Origin: an uncultured Spirochaetia bacterium
Lineage (GTDB): Bacteria; Spirochaetota; Spirochaetia; CAKZLE01
DNA: 64,000 bases
Reading direction: 5' to 3'
Assembly (NCBI GenBank): GCA_937125225.1
Contig: CAKZLE010000034.1
Span: forward strand, 62,001 to 126,000
Shown here: positions 16,980 through 25,604 of the stretch, one piece after another
Position numbering within the stretch: position 1 is the stretch's first letter
Layout of the letters: every line of letters starts with the position of its first letter
Program-made: the position numbers and the translations under genes
Notes under the pieces: generated by a model
Seen by the model: only the letters and a program-made list of their open reading frames with translations
Databases searched by the model: none
What the model was told of the DNA's origin: nothing

Positions 16980-17705
16980 TCAGCTTCCTCGTGGATGAGC
17001 ATGTTCGATGATATAGGAGAGGTTCTCCTCGAATGGTGGAGCCGCTTTCTTGATCTCCTTGAGGTATCGATCTATATCGTAAGGGACCCGTTTCTGAATC
17101 GGGAAGATCCCATCTTCGGTGACTTCGAGGATCCCGTAGGCTGCTCGAGTGTCACGGTCGAAGGAGTAGCCTACTGCACCGAAGTTGATCACCTGCATAT
17201 CACCAAGCATGAACTGAGCGGGAATATGAGTATGTCCACATAGGAGGGTATTCAGTTCAAGTTCCAATAGTTTCTTCTTCGTTTTCTCAGAGAGTTCTAT
17301 CTCGACTGATCTCTCTTCGACATCGAAGGGGGTCCCATGACAGAACCCGATCGATTTTGTACCATAGACTTTACTCTCATAGATTCCCTGGAATTCGAAG
17401 GCGAGCATCACTGAGTTTGGGACCCTGTCTAGTGCATAGTCAGCGATCGTCTTGCAGTATTGTTCGGCCTCATTGGCAGGTTCATGGGAAAGGAAATATT
17501 CGGAGAACAGATCGGTATTCCCATTGAGATTCACGTTCACATTCAGATCATAGAGCAGATCATAGCAGGCTTTAGGATAGAGACCGTTGACAATGAGGTC
17601 TCCAAGGAAGACTATATGATTCGGGCGCTCCTTCTTCAGATCTTTCACCACTGCTTTGAACGCATGGAGGTTCGCATGAATGTCAGAAAGGACCGCTATT
17701 CTCAT
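16980..17705 (-). CDS. calcineurin-like metallophosphoesterase
   Basis: 241 residues with the binuclear-metal motifs in order: SDIHANLHAF (Asp, His), FLGDLIVNG, NGNTD, FCHGTPFD and CGHTHIPAQF. All expected metal ligands are present, so it should be active. Members of this YfcE-like group hydrolyse phosphodiesters, sometimes nucleotides; the natural substrate cannot be read from sequence. It lies 1 bp from the RseC gene. Confidence 0.87.
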   Translation of the reverse strand: MRIAVLSDIHANLHAFKAVVKDLKKERPNHIVFLGDLIVNGLYPKACYDLLYDLNVNVNLNGNTDLFSEYFLSHEPANEAEQYCKTIADYALDRVPNSVMLAFEFQGIYESKVYGTKSIGFCHGTPFDVEERSVEIELSEKTKKKLLELELNTLLCGHTHIPAQFMLGDMQVINFGAVGYSFDRDTRAAYGILEVTEDGIFPIQKRVPYDIDRYLKEIKKAAPPFEENLSYIIEHAHPRGS

Positions 17706-17706
17706 A

Positions 17707-18123
17707 TTATTCCTCCTGGGAAGATCGTATTCCTGTGATGATCGGCTGATAACTCTTCTTCTTTACTTGTCCGAATATATATCCTATGAGAAAACCACCG
17801 GAAAGTCCAATAAATCCACCGAGAGCTTGGAGTCCTTCACTCGCATTATCTACGAGGGCTCTGACTCCGAGCAATCCTGCTAGGAACATCAGCAAGGGGA
17901 ACATGAGAACCATGAACCCAGAGAAGATGGTCTTTCCCGGTGGGAGGAACACATCTACGGTATCTCCGATCCTGATTGGTAGATCTTCGGTGTTGATCGC
18001 AGTGAAGGTCTTCCCCTGTATATTACAGAAGGAGTTGCCGCTACAGGCCTTACAACTTGTAGTGATACAACCGAGTGTCACCTCTTGATTATCTATGGAA
18101 ACTACTTTAGTGATTTCTGTCAT
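17707..18123 (-). CDS. RseC/SoxR-reducing-system family membrane protein
   Basis: 138 residues: an N-terminal cysteine cluster (CITTSCKACSGNSFC), the domain GDTVDVFLPPGKTI, and two membrane helices (about 68-90 and 100-118) with a short basic cytoplasmic tail. In other bacteria RseC works with the Rnf complex to reduce SoxR or other iron-sulfur proteins; no rnf gene is in the window. The neighbouring ferredoxin fusion fits an electron-transfer role. Confidence 0.85.
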   Translation of the reverse strand: MTEITKVVSIDNQEVTLGCITTSCKACSGNSFCNIQGKTFTAINTEDLPIRIGDTVDVFLPPGKTIFSGFMVLMFPLLMFLAGLLGVRALVDNASEGLQALGGFIGLSGGFLIGYIFGQVKKKSYQPIITGIRSSQEE

Positions 18124-18127
18124 CTGC

Positions 18128-18934
18128 TTATCTCTCCTCTTCTGGAGTCTCTATAGGGAACCGGATCTCTTTGATCGACTCAGCTTTCCCCTCATCTGAG
18201 AGGGTTATCAGGGCACCTTGGAGTTCAAGAGAGTCCCAGCACTCCTGTGAGCGTTCCGGTATGGCTGTTAGGAACTTTCTGATCTCCACATCCTTGTGGA
18301 GTCCTCCGACACTCATGATAGAGCCACATCTTCCATTATCGGTGATGACACCGGTCCCTTTGGGAAAGACCTCGGCATCTGCAGTGATCGCCTTATTGTG
18401 AGTCCCGATGACTGCGGAGACCTTCCCATCGGTATGGAAGAACATCGCTCGTTTCTCTGCGGTGGTCGCTGCATGGAACTGAATGATGATAAAAGGTGTG
18501 ATACTCTGGATCTTCTCTATGATCATATCAAAGAAACTGAAGGGGTTGCTCAAGTGTACTCTTGAGAACTCAGCCTGACCGAGCAGGTTGAGGACTGCTA
18601 CTTTCTTTCCATTGACCTCATAGGTCCTCCAGCCCCTTCCCGGTATCTTTGGAGGGTAGTTCGCTGGTCTCAGTATATGGTTGGATCTGCCGATCTGGTC
18701 GACCATATCTTTCTTGAAGAAGGTCTTCTCTCCGGTTGTGATCACATCCACGCCTATCTTCTTTAGATAGATGGAGTGATTCCTTCCGATACCGAAACCA
18801 CCGGTCGCACCTTCTCCATTCGCTATGACAAGGTCTATCGACTCTTGCTCTTTCAATCTTTTCAAACCTTGTTTGACGGTATAGATACCGGGTCTCCCGA
18901 CTATCTCACCAAGGGCTAATATTCTCATACTCAT
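18128..18934 (-). CDS. YmdB-family metallophosphoesterase homologue with lost metal ligands
   Basis: 268 residues, TIGR00282/YmdB family in length and motif order. Numbering from the inner ATG (18928), the family residues Asp8, Glu39-Asn40, Asn67-His68 and the GTHxH pair become Glu8 (LALGEIVG), Glu39-Gly40 (ANGEGATGG), Glu67-Lys68 (TTGEKTFF) and GTHNKA; His152 (FHAATT) and His177 remain. The binuclear centre is therefore probably broken and the protein may be a regulator rather than a cyclic-nucleotide phosphodiesterase. Start at 18934 (MSMRIL) fits the promoter; no ribosome site is visible. First gene of a four-gene unit. Confidence 0.8.
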   Translation of the reverse strand: MSMRILALGEIVGRPGIYTVKQGLKRLKEQESIDLVIANGEGATGGFGIGRNHSIYLKKIGVDVITTGEKTFFKKDMVDQIGRSNHILRPANYPPKIPGRGWRTYEVNGKKVAVLNLLGQAEFSRVHLSNPFSFFDMIIEKIQSITPFIIIQFHAATTAEKRAMFFHTDGKVSAVIGTHNKAITADAEVFPKGTGVITDNGRCGSIMSVGGLHKDVEIRKFLTAIPERSQECWDSLELQGALITLSDEGKAESIKEIRFPIETPEEER

Positions 18935-18940
18935 GGCTAC

Positions 18941-18969
18941 AATGTAGCTAGGATTCACGCAATTTGCAA
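18941..18969 (-). promoter_or_regulatory. promoter of the YmdB-like unit, apparently leaderless
   Basis: TTGCAA (18964-18969), 17 nt, TACATT (18941-18946), then 6 nt to the ATG at 18934. Confidence 0.45.
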
Positions 18970-19109
18970 GCTGTATGAATAGTATTCCTTTCAGATAGAT
19001 ACAATTGATAACCTGTACATTTGTAACATATACCTTGGTGTTTGATCCCAATCTTATTGGTTGACAACTCATCGATAGAGGCACATCAGTTTTGGGCTGA
19101 AAAAAATTC

Positions 19110-19138
19110 TTGACAAATGCGGTAATCAGGTACAAAAT
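19110..19138 (+). promoter_or_regulatory. promoter of the TRAP/transketolase operon
   Basis: TTGACA (19110-19115), 17 nt, CAAAAT (19133-19138). The -35 box is consensus and the -10 box weak. The transcription start falls inside the palindrome at 19139-19171, which fits control by repression. Confidence 0.55.
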
Positions 19139-19171
19139 ATTTACATCAGATGTCTGACGTCTGATGTAAAT
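19139..19171 (+). promoter_or_regulatory. palindromic operator, probable GntR/FCD site
   Basis: Twelve-base arms ATTTACATCAGA and TCTGATGTAAAT are perfectly inverted around TGTCTGACG. The centre has the GT-NNN-AC layout of FCD-type GntR operators. The most likely ligand is the regulator encoded at the operon's end (26029-26751). Confidence 0.6.
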
Positions 19172-19183
19172 AGAGAGGTAAAC

Positions 19184-19855
19184 ATGTCAAAACATAAGAT
19201 TGCTGCCATATATACGGGAGCCGCATTAGTAAAACCGCTGTCAGATTTGATGAAAGAGATTCTTCCTGACTATGAGGTGATGAATATTCTAGACGACAGT
19301 ATGATTGCAGAGATTATAGCTGAGGGTAAGATGAATAAGGCAGTCAAGAGAAGGCTATATGGATATTATGAGACGGCTTGTGCTTCAGGGGCTGAACTTA
19401 TTCTGAACACCTGTTCCTCTATAGGAGATGCTGTGTATGGGGCTCGAGAATTCATGCCTATTCCGATTATCAGAATTGATGAAGCTATGGCACAAAAAGC
19501 CATAGATATGGCTTCCTCTATCGCAGTCCTTGCGACTCTACCGACTACATTGGAACCGACTATCAAGTTGCTTCAGATGTGTGCTGAGGAGAGGGGGAAG
19601 AAGATTACGATTATTTCTGGCCTTGCTGAAGGGGCTTTTGAGGCGATTACAAACGGTGATTCTAAAAAACACGATCAATTGATCGTTGAAACTGCAAAGA
19701 AAATATCAGAGACCTGCGATGTAATTCTACTAGCACAAGGATCGATGGCTAGAATGGAAGGGCCTTTACGAGAGTTGACGGGTAAAACAGTTTTCTCAAG
19801 TCCCCGCCTCGGAGTCGAAATGGTGAAGGATATCATGGAGGGGCTCAATGGTTGA
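19184..19855 (+). CDS. aspartate/glutamate racemase-family protein
   Basis: 223 residues of the Asp/Glu/hydantoin racemase superfamily. The first catalytic cysteine is in ELILNTCSSIGD (about residue 76); the second position, near LLAQGSMARM, has no cysteine. One-cysteine members include decarboxylases and isomerases, so true racemase activity is doubtful. AGAGAGG precedes the ATG. It is the first gene of the operon and overlaps the transketolase N gene by 8 bp, so it probably acts on the same substrate route. Confidence 0.75.
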   Translation: MSKHKIAAIYTGAALVKPLSDLMKEILPDYEVMNILDDSMIAEIIAEGKMNKAVKRRLYGYYETACASGAELILNTCSSIGDAVYGAREFMPIPIIRIDEAMAQKAIDMASSIAVLATLPTTLEPTIKLLQMCAEERGKKITIISGLAEGAFEAITNGDSKKHDQLIVETAKKISETCDVILLAQGSMARMEGPLRELTGKTVFSSPRLGVEMVKDIMEGLNG

Positions 19856-20672
19856 TATCAAGTTTCTTGAGGACTGTGCACGTAGAATCAGACGGGACGT
19901 CGTTGAGATGGTCTATCGAACGAAAGATGGTCATCCTTCACCGAGTTTCTCGGTTGCTGATATCTTAGCAGTCCTCTATTTTCATAGTATGAAGATCGAC
20001 CCCTCTGATCCAGAGTGGGTAGAGAGAGACCGTTTCGTTCTTTCAAAAGGTCATGCTTGTCCAGCTCTTTATTCAGCGTTGGCACGAAAGGGATATTTCT
20101 CCACAAAAGAGCTGACTACTCTCAGGATGTTGAATACGAACCTTCAGGGCCATCCTTATGCTCCAAAAACGACCGGTGTTGATGCAACGACTGGTTCCTT
20201 AGGGAATGGTGTCTCAGTAGGTCTTGGTATGGCTCTAGCCGCAAGGATCAGAAAACTTGATTACCAGGTATATGTCGTGACTGGTGATGGGGAGCTCGGA
20301 GAGGGGTTGATCTGGGAAGCTGCTATGGCTGCAGGTCATCAAAGAGTCTCCAATCTTACCGTGTTTGTAGATAATAACAACTATCAGAGTGGTGGGACAG
20401 TCGAGAAGGTATCTGGACCCTACCCGATCAAAGAGAAATGGGCTGACTTTGGCTGGCATACCCAATCTATCGATGGACATGATATCAAACAGATCGTCGA
20501 GGCCATAAATATTGCGAAGACGGTGATAGATCGTCCTTCTGCCATCATTGCGAAAACGATTAAGGGGAAAGGTCTTCCTTTCATGGTAGGGGATAATACT
20601 TGGCATAAACGAGTCTATACTGACGCTGAATATGAACAGGCAGAGATTGAACTTGGAGGATGGACTGAATGA
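19848..20672 (+). CDS. transketolase, N-terminal (thiamine-pyrophosphate) subunit
   Basis: 274 residues. Thiamine diphosphate-binding half of a split transketolase: SKGHACPALYSAL, TGSLGNGVSVGLGMALA, and the TPP/Mg motif GDGELGEGLIWEAAMAAGHQRVSNLTVFVDNNNYQ (in outline). It transfers two-carbon ketol units between sugars in the cytoplasm. Translationally coupled to its partner (ATGA overlap at 20669). Confidence 0.92.
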   Translation: MVDIKFLEDCARRIRRDVVEMVYRTKDGHPSPSFSVADILAVLYFHSMKIDPSDPEWVERDRFVLSKGHACPALYSALARKGYFSTKELTTLRMLNTNLQGHPYAPKTTGVDATTGSLGNGVSVGLGMALAARIRKLDYQVYVVTGDGELGEGLIWEAAMAAGHQRVSNLTVFVDNNNYQSGGTVEKVSGPYPIKEKWADFGWHTQSIDGHDIKQIVEAINIAKTVIDRPSAIIAKTIKGKGLPFMVGDNTWHKRVYTDAEYEQAEIELGGWTE

Positions 20673-21619
20673 GCGAACAAGTTGACAGCACTAGAATAGG
20701 TTTTCGTGATGGATTGATCGACCTTGCAGAGAAGCGAGATGATGTGGTTTTTGTATCTACTGACTCTCTGATGATTGTGAAAGCAGAGCCTTTCCTTGAA
20801 CGATGGCCCGAACGAGTCATTGAACTGGGGATTGCTGAACAGAATGGTGTAGCTGTATCTTCGGGCCTGGCTTCCTCCGGACTCATCCCCTATATTTGCA
20901 CCTATGCAGGATTCCTGACTATGCGTGCCTGTGAACAGATGCGAACATTTGTTGGGTATCCCAAGCTCAAGGTGAGATTCATTGGAGCGAATGGTGGTCT
21001 TTACGGAGGCAACCGTGAAGGTGTGAGCCACCAGTTCATAGAGGATGTAGGACTTCTGAGAACTATTCCTGGATTCACGATTCTCTGCCCGGCAGATGGG
21101 GGGCAGGTACATCAGGCGATGTTAGCCTCTGTGGATATCGATGGTCCTGTCTATATCAGGATTGGAAGTGGAAAGGAAAAGAAGATGTTCTCTGATAGTA
21201 CCCCATTCCCCATCGGCAAGATTCGTATTATCGAGGATTTCGGCAATGATGTCGCACTTTTGACTTATGGATTCACGCTAGGCAGGGTTATCGAGGCTGC
21301 AAGATCACTCAAGGAACGGGGGATTGGAGCAAAGGTGGTCGAAGTCGCTACGATTAAGCCTCTTGATACTGAAGGGATCAAAGCGGTTTTAGACAAGACT
21401 GGCTGTGTCGTTACGATAGAGGACCATACTATTATAGGTGGACTCGGCAGTGCGGTTGCGGAGTTGATCGCCGAAGAAATACCTGCTTCACTCGTACGAT
21501 TGGGGCTGCAGGATGTCTATGGAGAATCGGGGTTCCCAGAAGAGTTACTTGATAAATATGGGATGTCTATTGATGATATCATGACCGCCGCAACACAGGT
21601 GATCGTGAAAAAGAACTAA
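20669..21619 (+). CDS. transketolase, C-terminal subunit
   Basis: 316 residues. Pyrimidine-binding and C-terminal domains of transketolase: IELGIAEQNGVAVSSGLA with the activating Glu, YAGFLTMRACEQMR, and the C-terminal VVEVATIKPLDTEGI. Together with the preceding gene it makes a complete enzyme. Split transketolases within transport operons usually serve a dedicated sugar route rather than the general pentose pathway, an inference here. Confidence 0.92.
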   Translation: MSEQVDSTRIGFRDGLIDLAEKRDDVVFVSTDSLMIVKAEPFLERWPERVIELGIAEQNGVAVSSGLASSGLIPYICTYAGFLTMRACEQMRTFVGYPKLKVRFIGANGGLYGGNREGVSHQFIEDVGLLRTIPGFTILCPADGGQVHQAMLASVDIDGPVYIRIGSGKEKKMFSDSTPFPIGKIRIIEDFGNDVALLTYGFTLGRVIEAARSLKERGIGAKVVEVATIKPLDTEGIKAVLDKTGCVVTIEDHTIIGGLGSAVAELIAEEIPASLVRLGLQDVYGESGFPEELLDKYGMSIDDIMTAATQVIVKKN

Positions 21620-21626
21620 GGAAATT

Positions 21627-21648
21627 ACCGACAGTTCGAAAAGTCGGT
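21627..21648 (+). terminator. intercistronic hairpin before dctP
   Basis: ACCGAC pairs with GTCGGT across a 10-nt loop and is followed by an A/T-rich tract (TTATTATAATTT). It may be a weak terminator or a stabiliser that sets the expression of the binding protein apart from the enzymes. Confidence 0.4.
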
Positions 21649-21674
21649 TATTATAATTTAAAAGGAGTTATAGT

Positions 21675-22691
21675 ATGAAAAAAGGAGCTATTCTTGTATT
21701 AGCATTTTTGATGGTCTGTGTCTTTGGTTTCACCCAAGGCCAGTCTGAAGGGCCTACACCGGAAAAACCTCTTGTTCTCAGGTATGCACACATGAATGCT
21801 GCTAACAGTCCTAATGGACTACAAGCAGACTATTTTGCAAAGCGGATCGAAGAGGAGACCAATGGAGCTATCAAGATCACTGTCTTTCCTGGTTCCCAGC
21901 TAGGAACCATCACAGAGATGGCTGAGATGGTATCACAGGGGTCAATCGCCTTACATCATAACACCTATGGAGGACTGCAGACTCTACTTGAGGACCTTGG
22001 ACTTTTTGATACCCCATTCCTCTACAGAGATGTCGATCACTTACTAAAAGCAACTGATCCATTCACCTCTCCTGTTCTTGAGGAACTCAATGAGAAACTT
22101 ATTGAAGATCGAGGTGTGAGAATCCTCTACTCATTCTACTTCGGTACCCGAAATCTAACAGCAAATGATCCAATCTATACACCTGATGATCTTTCCGGTA
22201 AGAAGATTCGTGCAATTCCATCTGCTATTTATATGGCAGCTGTAGAGGGCATGGGTGCAGTAGCTATCCCTGTAGACTGGGCGGAAGTCCCTATGGCACT
22301 GTCAACAGGACAAGCTGATGGACAGGAAAACCCCGTAAGTGTCCTTGTTACCCACAACTTGAACGATGTACAGGATTACGTGATGTTAACAGGTCATATC
22401 ATGGGATCGGAACCGGTAGTGATCAATGAGGACGTATGGCAGAGTCTCTCTTTCGACTATAAGAAGATCTTTAAAGATGTAGCTGCAGAGACACGGGACT
22501 GGGCATCGAGCTATGTAGTGAATAGTGAAGAGGCAGATCTTCAGATCCTTAGGGATAGGGGTATGACCGTGATCGGACCTGACGAAGGTTTGGATGTAGA
22601 TGCTTTTAGAGCCTCTGTCAGCCAGGTCGTTGATGAACGATTTGGTGATAAGTGGGGCAAGTATTACGAGATGATCAGAAACATCAAGTAA
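21675..22691 (+). CDS. TRAP transporter substrate-binding protein
   Basis: 338 residues, DctP family. A signal peptide (AILVLAFLMVCVFGFTQG) without a clear lipobox precedes LRYAHMNAANSPNGLQADYFAKRIEE, and the family arginine lies in LSGKKIRAIPS; FPGSQLGTITEMAEMVSQG is typical. It captures an organic-acid-type ligand in the periplasm. The ligand cannot be read from sequence; the neighbouring sugar enzymes suggest a sugar acid or sulfonated/keto sugar. AAAGGAG precedes the ATG. Confidence 0.92.
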   Translation: MKKGAILVLAFLMVCVFGFTQGQSEGPTPEKPLVLRYAHMNAANSPNGLQADYFAKRIEEETNGAIKITVFPGSQLGTITEMAEMVSQGSIALHHNTYGGLQTLLEDLGLFDTPFLYRDVDHLLKATDPFTSPVLEELNEKLIEDRGVRILYSFYFGTRNLTANDPIYTPDDLSGKKIRAIPSAIYMAAVEGMGAVAIPVDWAEVPMALSTGQADGQENPVSVLVTHNLNDVQDYVMLTGHIMGSEPVVINEDVWQSLSFDYKKIFKDVAAETRDWASSYVVNSEEADLQILRDRGMTVIGPDEGLDVDAFRASVSQVVDERFGDKWGKYYEMIRNIK

Positions 22692-22725
22692 TATACTGTT
22701 ATGGTACAATAAGCTTAAAGTATGA

Positions 22726-22753
22726 CCGTGTGCTAGGACGTTCCTAGGCACGG
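22726..22753 (+). other. stable intercistronic hairpin after dctP
   Basis: CCGTG and CTAGGA pair with TCCTAG and CACGG around a 3-nt loop, with a small internal bulge. No T run follows, so it probably protects the upstream mRNA end or reduces readthrough to the permease genes. Confidence 0.5.
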
Positions 22754-22778
22754 CCGATTCAATAAAGGAGTAAACGGT

Positions 22779-23255
22779 ATGCAATCAGCCGTCAAGAGGG
22801 TCAGTAGATACCTAGAATATATTTCGCTGGTTTTCCTGCTGCTGGTTTTTTTCTGTGTCCTTATTCAGATCATCATGAGGAACTTCTTCAATACTGGGTC
22901 GGTAGTCCTTGAAGAGCTTGCCAGATTCAGTCTGGTCTCTCTGGTCTTTCTGATGATTCCTGTACTTGTCATCGACAAGGGTCATATTATCGTCGATATC
23001 CTCATTATGCATCTTTCGAAACGTGTGAAGAGAGTTTTTGAGATTGTGACTCAGGTTGTATCTTTTGGACTCGCTGTATTCTTGCTTGCTGCAATCAAAC
23101 AGGTGATGGATAAGAACTGGAGTGTGAGAACCCCCGCAATGAGGATGCCGAACAGCATCTACTACATCCCAATCATTATTGGAATATTCTTTATGGCTGT
23201 AGGAGCCTGTATCGACCTGATAGAGGCGATCAAGGATAAGGAGCGAACCCCATGA
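22779..23255 (+). CDS. TRAP transporter small permease subunit
   Basis: 158 residues, DctQ family with four predicted membrane helices (about 15-37, 48-68, 87-108, 128-150). AAGGAG precedes the ATG. It overlaps the large subunit by 4 bp. It forms the membrane complex with DctM and accepts substrate from the binding protein. Confidence 0.88.
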   Translation: MQSAVKRVSRYLEYISLVFLLLVFFCVLIQIIMRNFFNTGSVVLEELARFSLVSLVFLMIPVLVIDKGHIIVDILIMHLSKRVKRVFEIVTQVVSFGLAVFLLAAIKQVMDKNWSVRTPAMRMPNSIYYIPIIIGIFFMAVGACIDLIEAIKDKERTP

Positions 23256-24532
23256 GTGGACTTACTATTATAATTCTGTTCCTGATCTTCATCATGGCGG
23301 GTTTTCCGATTGCGGTGAGTATGGGTCTACCTGCTGCAATCTATCTGCTGATAAATGGTATTCCTATCAGTGTTATGATTCAGAGGATGGTAGCATCCCT
23401 GAATTCATTCCCCCTACTGGCAGTTCCTTTGTTCATTCTAGCGGCCGGCTTGATGAACAACTCGGGAATTACCAAACGGCTCTTTGAATTCACCAAACTA
23501 CTGGTTGGCCGCTTGAAAGGTGGCCTTGCACAGGTGAATATCGTAGCGAGCCTTATCTTTGCCGGTATTTCTGGAGCCGCATTGGCAGATGTTGGTGGTT
23601 TGGGGAATATTGAGATCGATGCTATGACTGAACAGAACTATCCCAAAGAGGATTCTGCGGCTATAACTGCCGCATCGGCTGTCGTGGGTCCGATCTTCCC
23701 CCCTAGTATTCCCCTGATCATCTACGGTGCTGCTGCTGAGACTTCCTCGATGAGGCTGTTGATAGCTGGGGTCTTTCCGGCATTGGTGGTCGTGGCACTT
23801 CTCATGCTTCAGGTGGGTTTCTTGGCTCATAGAAAAGATTATCCAAGAGGGGTCGAGGGAAAGAGTTCCTTCAAAGAGGTCATGAAGATCATCAGGAAGG
23901 GGTTACCGGCTATGATGATGCCTGTTATCCTGATAGGTGGTATGCTCAGTGGCTTCTTTTCACCGACGGAGGTCGGAGCTATCTCTGTTACCTATGCATT
24001 GATCCTCAGTGCTTTTTACCGGGAATTGTCCATCAAGCGTTTCTTCGAGGTCTGTAAAGAGACGCTGCATTCGACAGTCAGTGTGCTATTCATCGTTGCC
24101 TCTGCTGCGATCTTCGCCTGGACTCTTACTGTTGAACAATTACCACAGCAGGTATCGAGTATGATGCTCACAATAACCGATAGTCCGATCATTCTCCTGA
24201 TGTTAGCGAATGTCGTCTTGCTCATCGCAGGGATGTTCATGGAGACGACAGCGGCAATCATGGTACTCACTCCGATTCTCTTACCACCACTCATGGCTGC
24301 CGGCGTAAGCCCTATCCACTTTGGGATCGTGATGGTGTTCAATCTGATGATCGGAATGATCACCCCTCCTGTGGGTATGAGTGTCTATATGCTGAGTTCT
24401 CTGGTAAAGATGCCTGTCGGTAAGCTATTCCGAGCTGTTGCCCCCTACTATATAACACTATTTATTTCGCTCTTGGTCATAACCTATGTACCAAAGATTT
24501 CTTTATGGTTACCAAACCTGATGATGAACTAA
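23252..24532 (+). CDS. TRAP transporter large permease subunit
   Basis: 426 residues, DctM family with about 12 membrane segments. Typical stretches: FPLLAVPLFILAAGLMNNSG near residue 52 and GPIFPPSIPLIIYG near 149, plus TPPVGMSVYM late in the protein. It carries out Na+-coupled import through the inner membrane. Confidence 0.93.
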   Translation: MSGLTIIILFLIFIMAGFPIAVSMGLPAAIYLLINGIPISVMIQRMVASLNSFPLLAVPLFILAAGLMNNSGITKRLFEFTKLLVGRLKGGLAQVNIVASLIFAGISGAALADVGGLGNIEIDAMTEQNYPKEDSAAITAASAVVGPIFPPSIPLIIYGAAAETSSMRLLIAGVFPALVVVALLMLQVGFLAHRKDYPRGVEGKSSFKEVMKIIRKGLPAMMMPVILIGGMLSGFFSPTEVGAISVTYALILSAFYRELSIKRFFEVCKETLHSTVSVLFIVASAAIFAWTLTVEQLPQQVSSMMLTITDSPIILLMLANVVLLIAGMFMETTAAIMVLTPILLPPLMAAGVSPIHFGIVMVFNLMIGMITPPVGMSVYMLSSLVKMPVGKLFRAVAPYYITLFISLLVITYVPKISLWLPNLMMN

Positions 24533-24551
24533 AGACTGGAGGTCTTTCAAC

Positions 24552-25604
24552 ATGAATAACGGCTATTTTCAACGAGTCAGGAGAGAGATGGACACTCGCT
24601 TCTGGGTAAACAACCCAACTATAGAACAGGCAACCCAGGCTATCGAAGCTGGCGCTGTCGGTTGTACGACTAACCCGAGCTATGTTTCGAAGCTTTTTAA
24701 CTCACCGGCAGACTTTGCCTATGTGGAACGGACAATAGATATTCTCATTCCTCATATCTCTGATGATACTGAACTTGCCTGTCTGGTTCAGCGGATCATG
24801 GTCTCACGTTTGAGTGATATCTTTATGCCTATGTATGACGCATCTGGAGGTAAAGCAGGATTCGTGACAATCCAGGGGAACCCTTTCACCGAGGAGCATG
24901 CCGAGGACATAATCTCTGACGGCCTAGAGAATCGGAAGATCGGTGAGAACATCACGGTTAAGATTCCGGTGACCGTACCCGGTATCAAAGCAATTGCTGA
25001 ACTTGTCAAGCGTGATATCCCAACGATGGCAACCGAGGTCATGGGGCTTTCTCAGGCTGTGTCGATCTGCGAGGCCTACAAGGAGGTCTCGGAAGAGTGT
25101 GGACATACTCCACCATTCTTTGTGACTCATATCACGGGGATTTTAGATGATCATTTTAAACGGGTCATAAAAGAAAAGAATCTTGATATTCCTGATGATG
25201 TCATAAAGTGGGCCGGCCTTTCTGTTGCGAAGAGGGAGTACGCATTACTCAAGCAGCGCGATTACCCAGGAATCATGATAGGTGGTGGTGCGAGGAAGCT
25301 TGAGGATTTTACCGAGTTAGTCGGTGGTGAGTTAGATATCACCATCAACTGGAAGGGTACGGCAGATATTCTCATAGATAAAGACTTTCTGGTTGAATCA
25401 AGGATTGATGCATACCCGGATGAGGAGATCATCGAACAACTTATGACTGATCTTCCTGATTTTAGCAGAGCATATAATATCGATGGTATGGTACCGGAAG
25501 AGTATTATGATTACGGAGGGGTAGAACTCTTTCGAACGTCCTTTATGAAGGGATGGCAGATGCTGATGAATCTGATCAATGAACGTAGGAGGTCTCTACA
25601 ATGA
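24552..25604 (+). CDS. transaldolase-family protein
   Basis: 350 residues. GCTTNPSYVSKLF matches the substrate-site VTTNPS motif, and the Schiff-base lysine is in ITVKIPVTVPGIKAI (about residue 140). It should cleave or transfer three-carbon dihydroxyacetone units. It is longer than FSA-like (~220) and classical (~320) enzymes. A GGAGGT precedes the ATG. Next to a dedicated transketolase it suggests a private route for an imported sugar. Confidence 0.82.
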   Translation: MNNGYFQRVRREMDTRFWVNNPTIEQATQAIEAGAVGCTTNPSYVSKLFNSPADFAYVERTIDILIPHISDDTELACLVQRIMVSRLSDIFMPMYDASGGKAGFVTIQGNPFTEEHAEDIISDGLENRKIGENITVKIPVTVPGIKAIAELVKRDIPTMATEVMGLSQAVSICEAYKEVSEECGHTPPFFVTHITGILDDHFKRVIKEKNLDIPDDVIKWAGLSVAKREYALLKQRDYPGIMIGGGARKLEDFTELVGGELDITINWKGTADILIDKDFLVESRIDAYPDEEIIEQLMTDLPDFSRAYNIDGMVPEEYYDYGGVELFRTSFMKGWQMLMNLINERRRSLQ

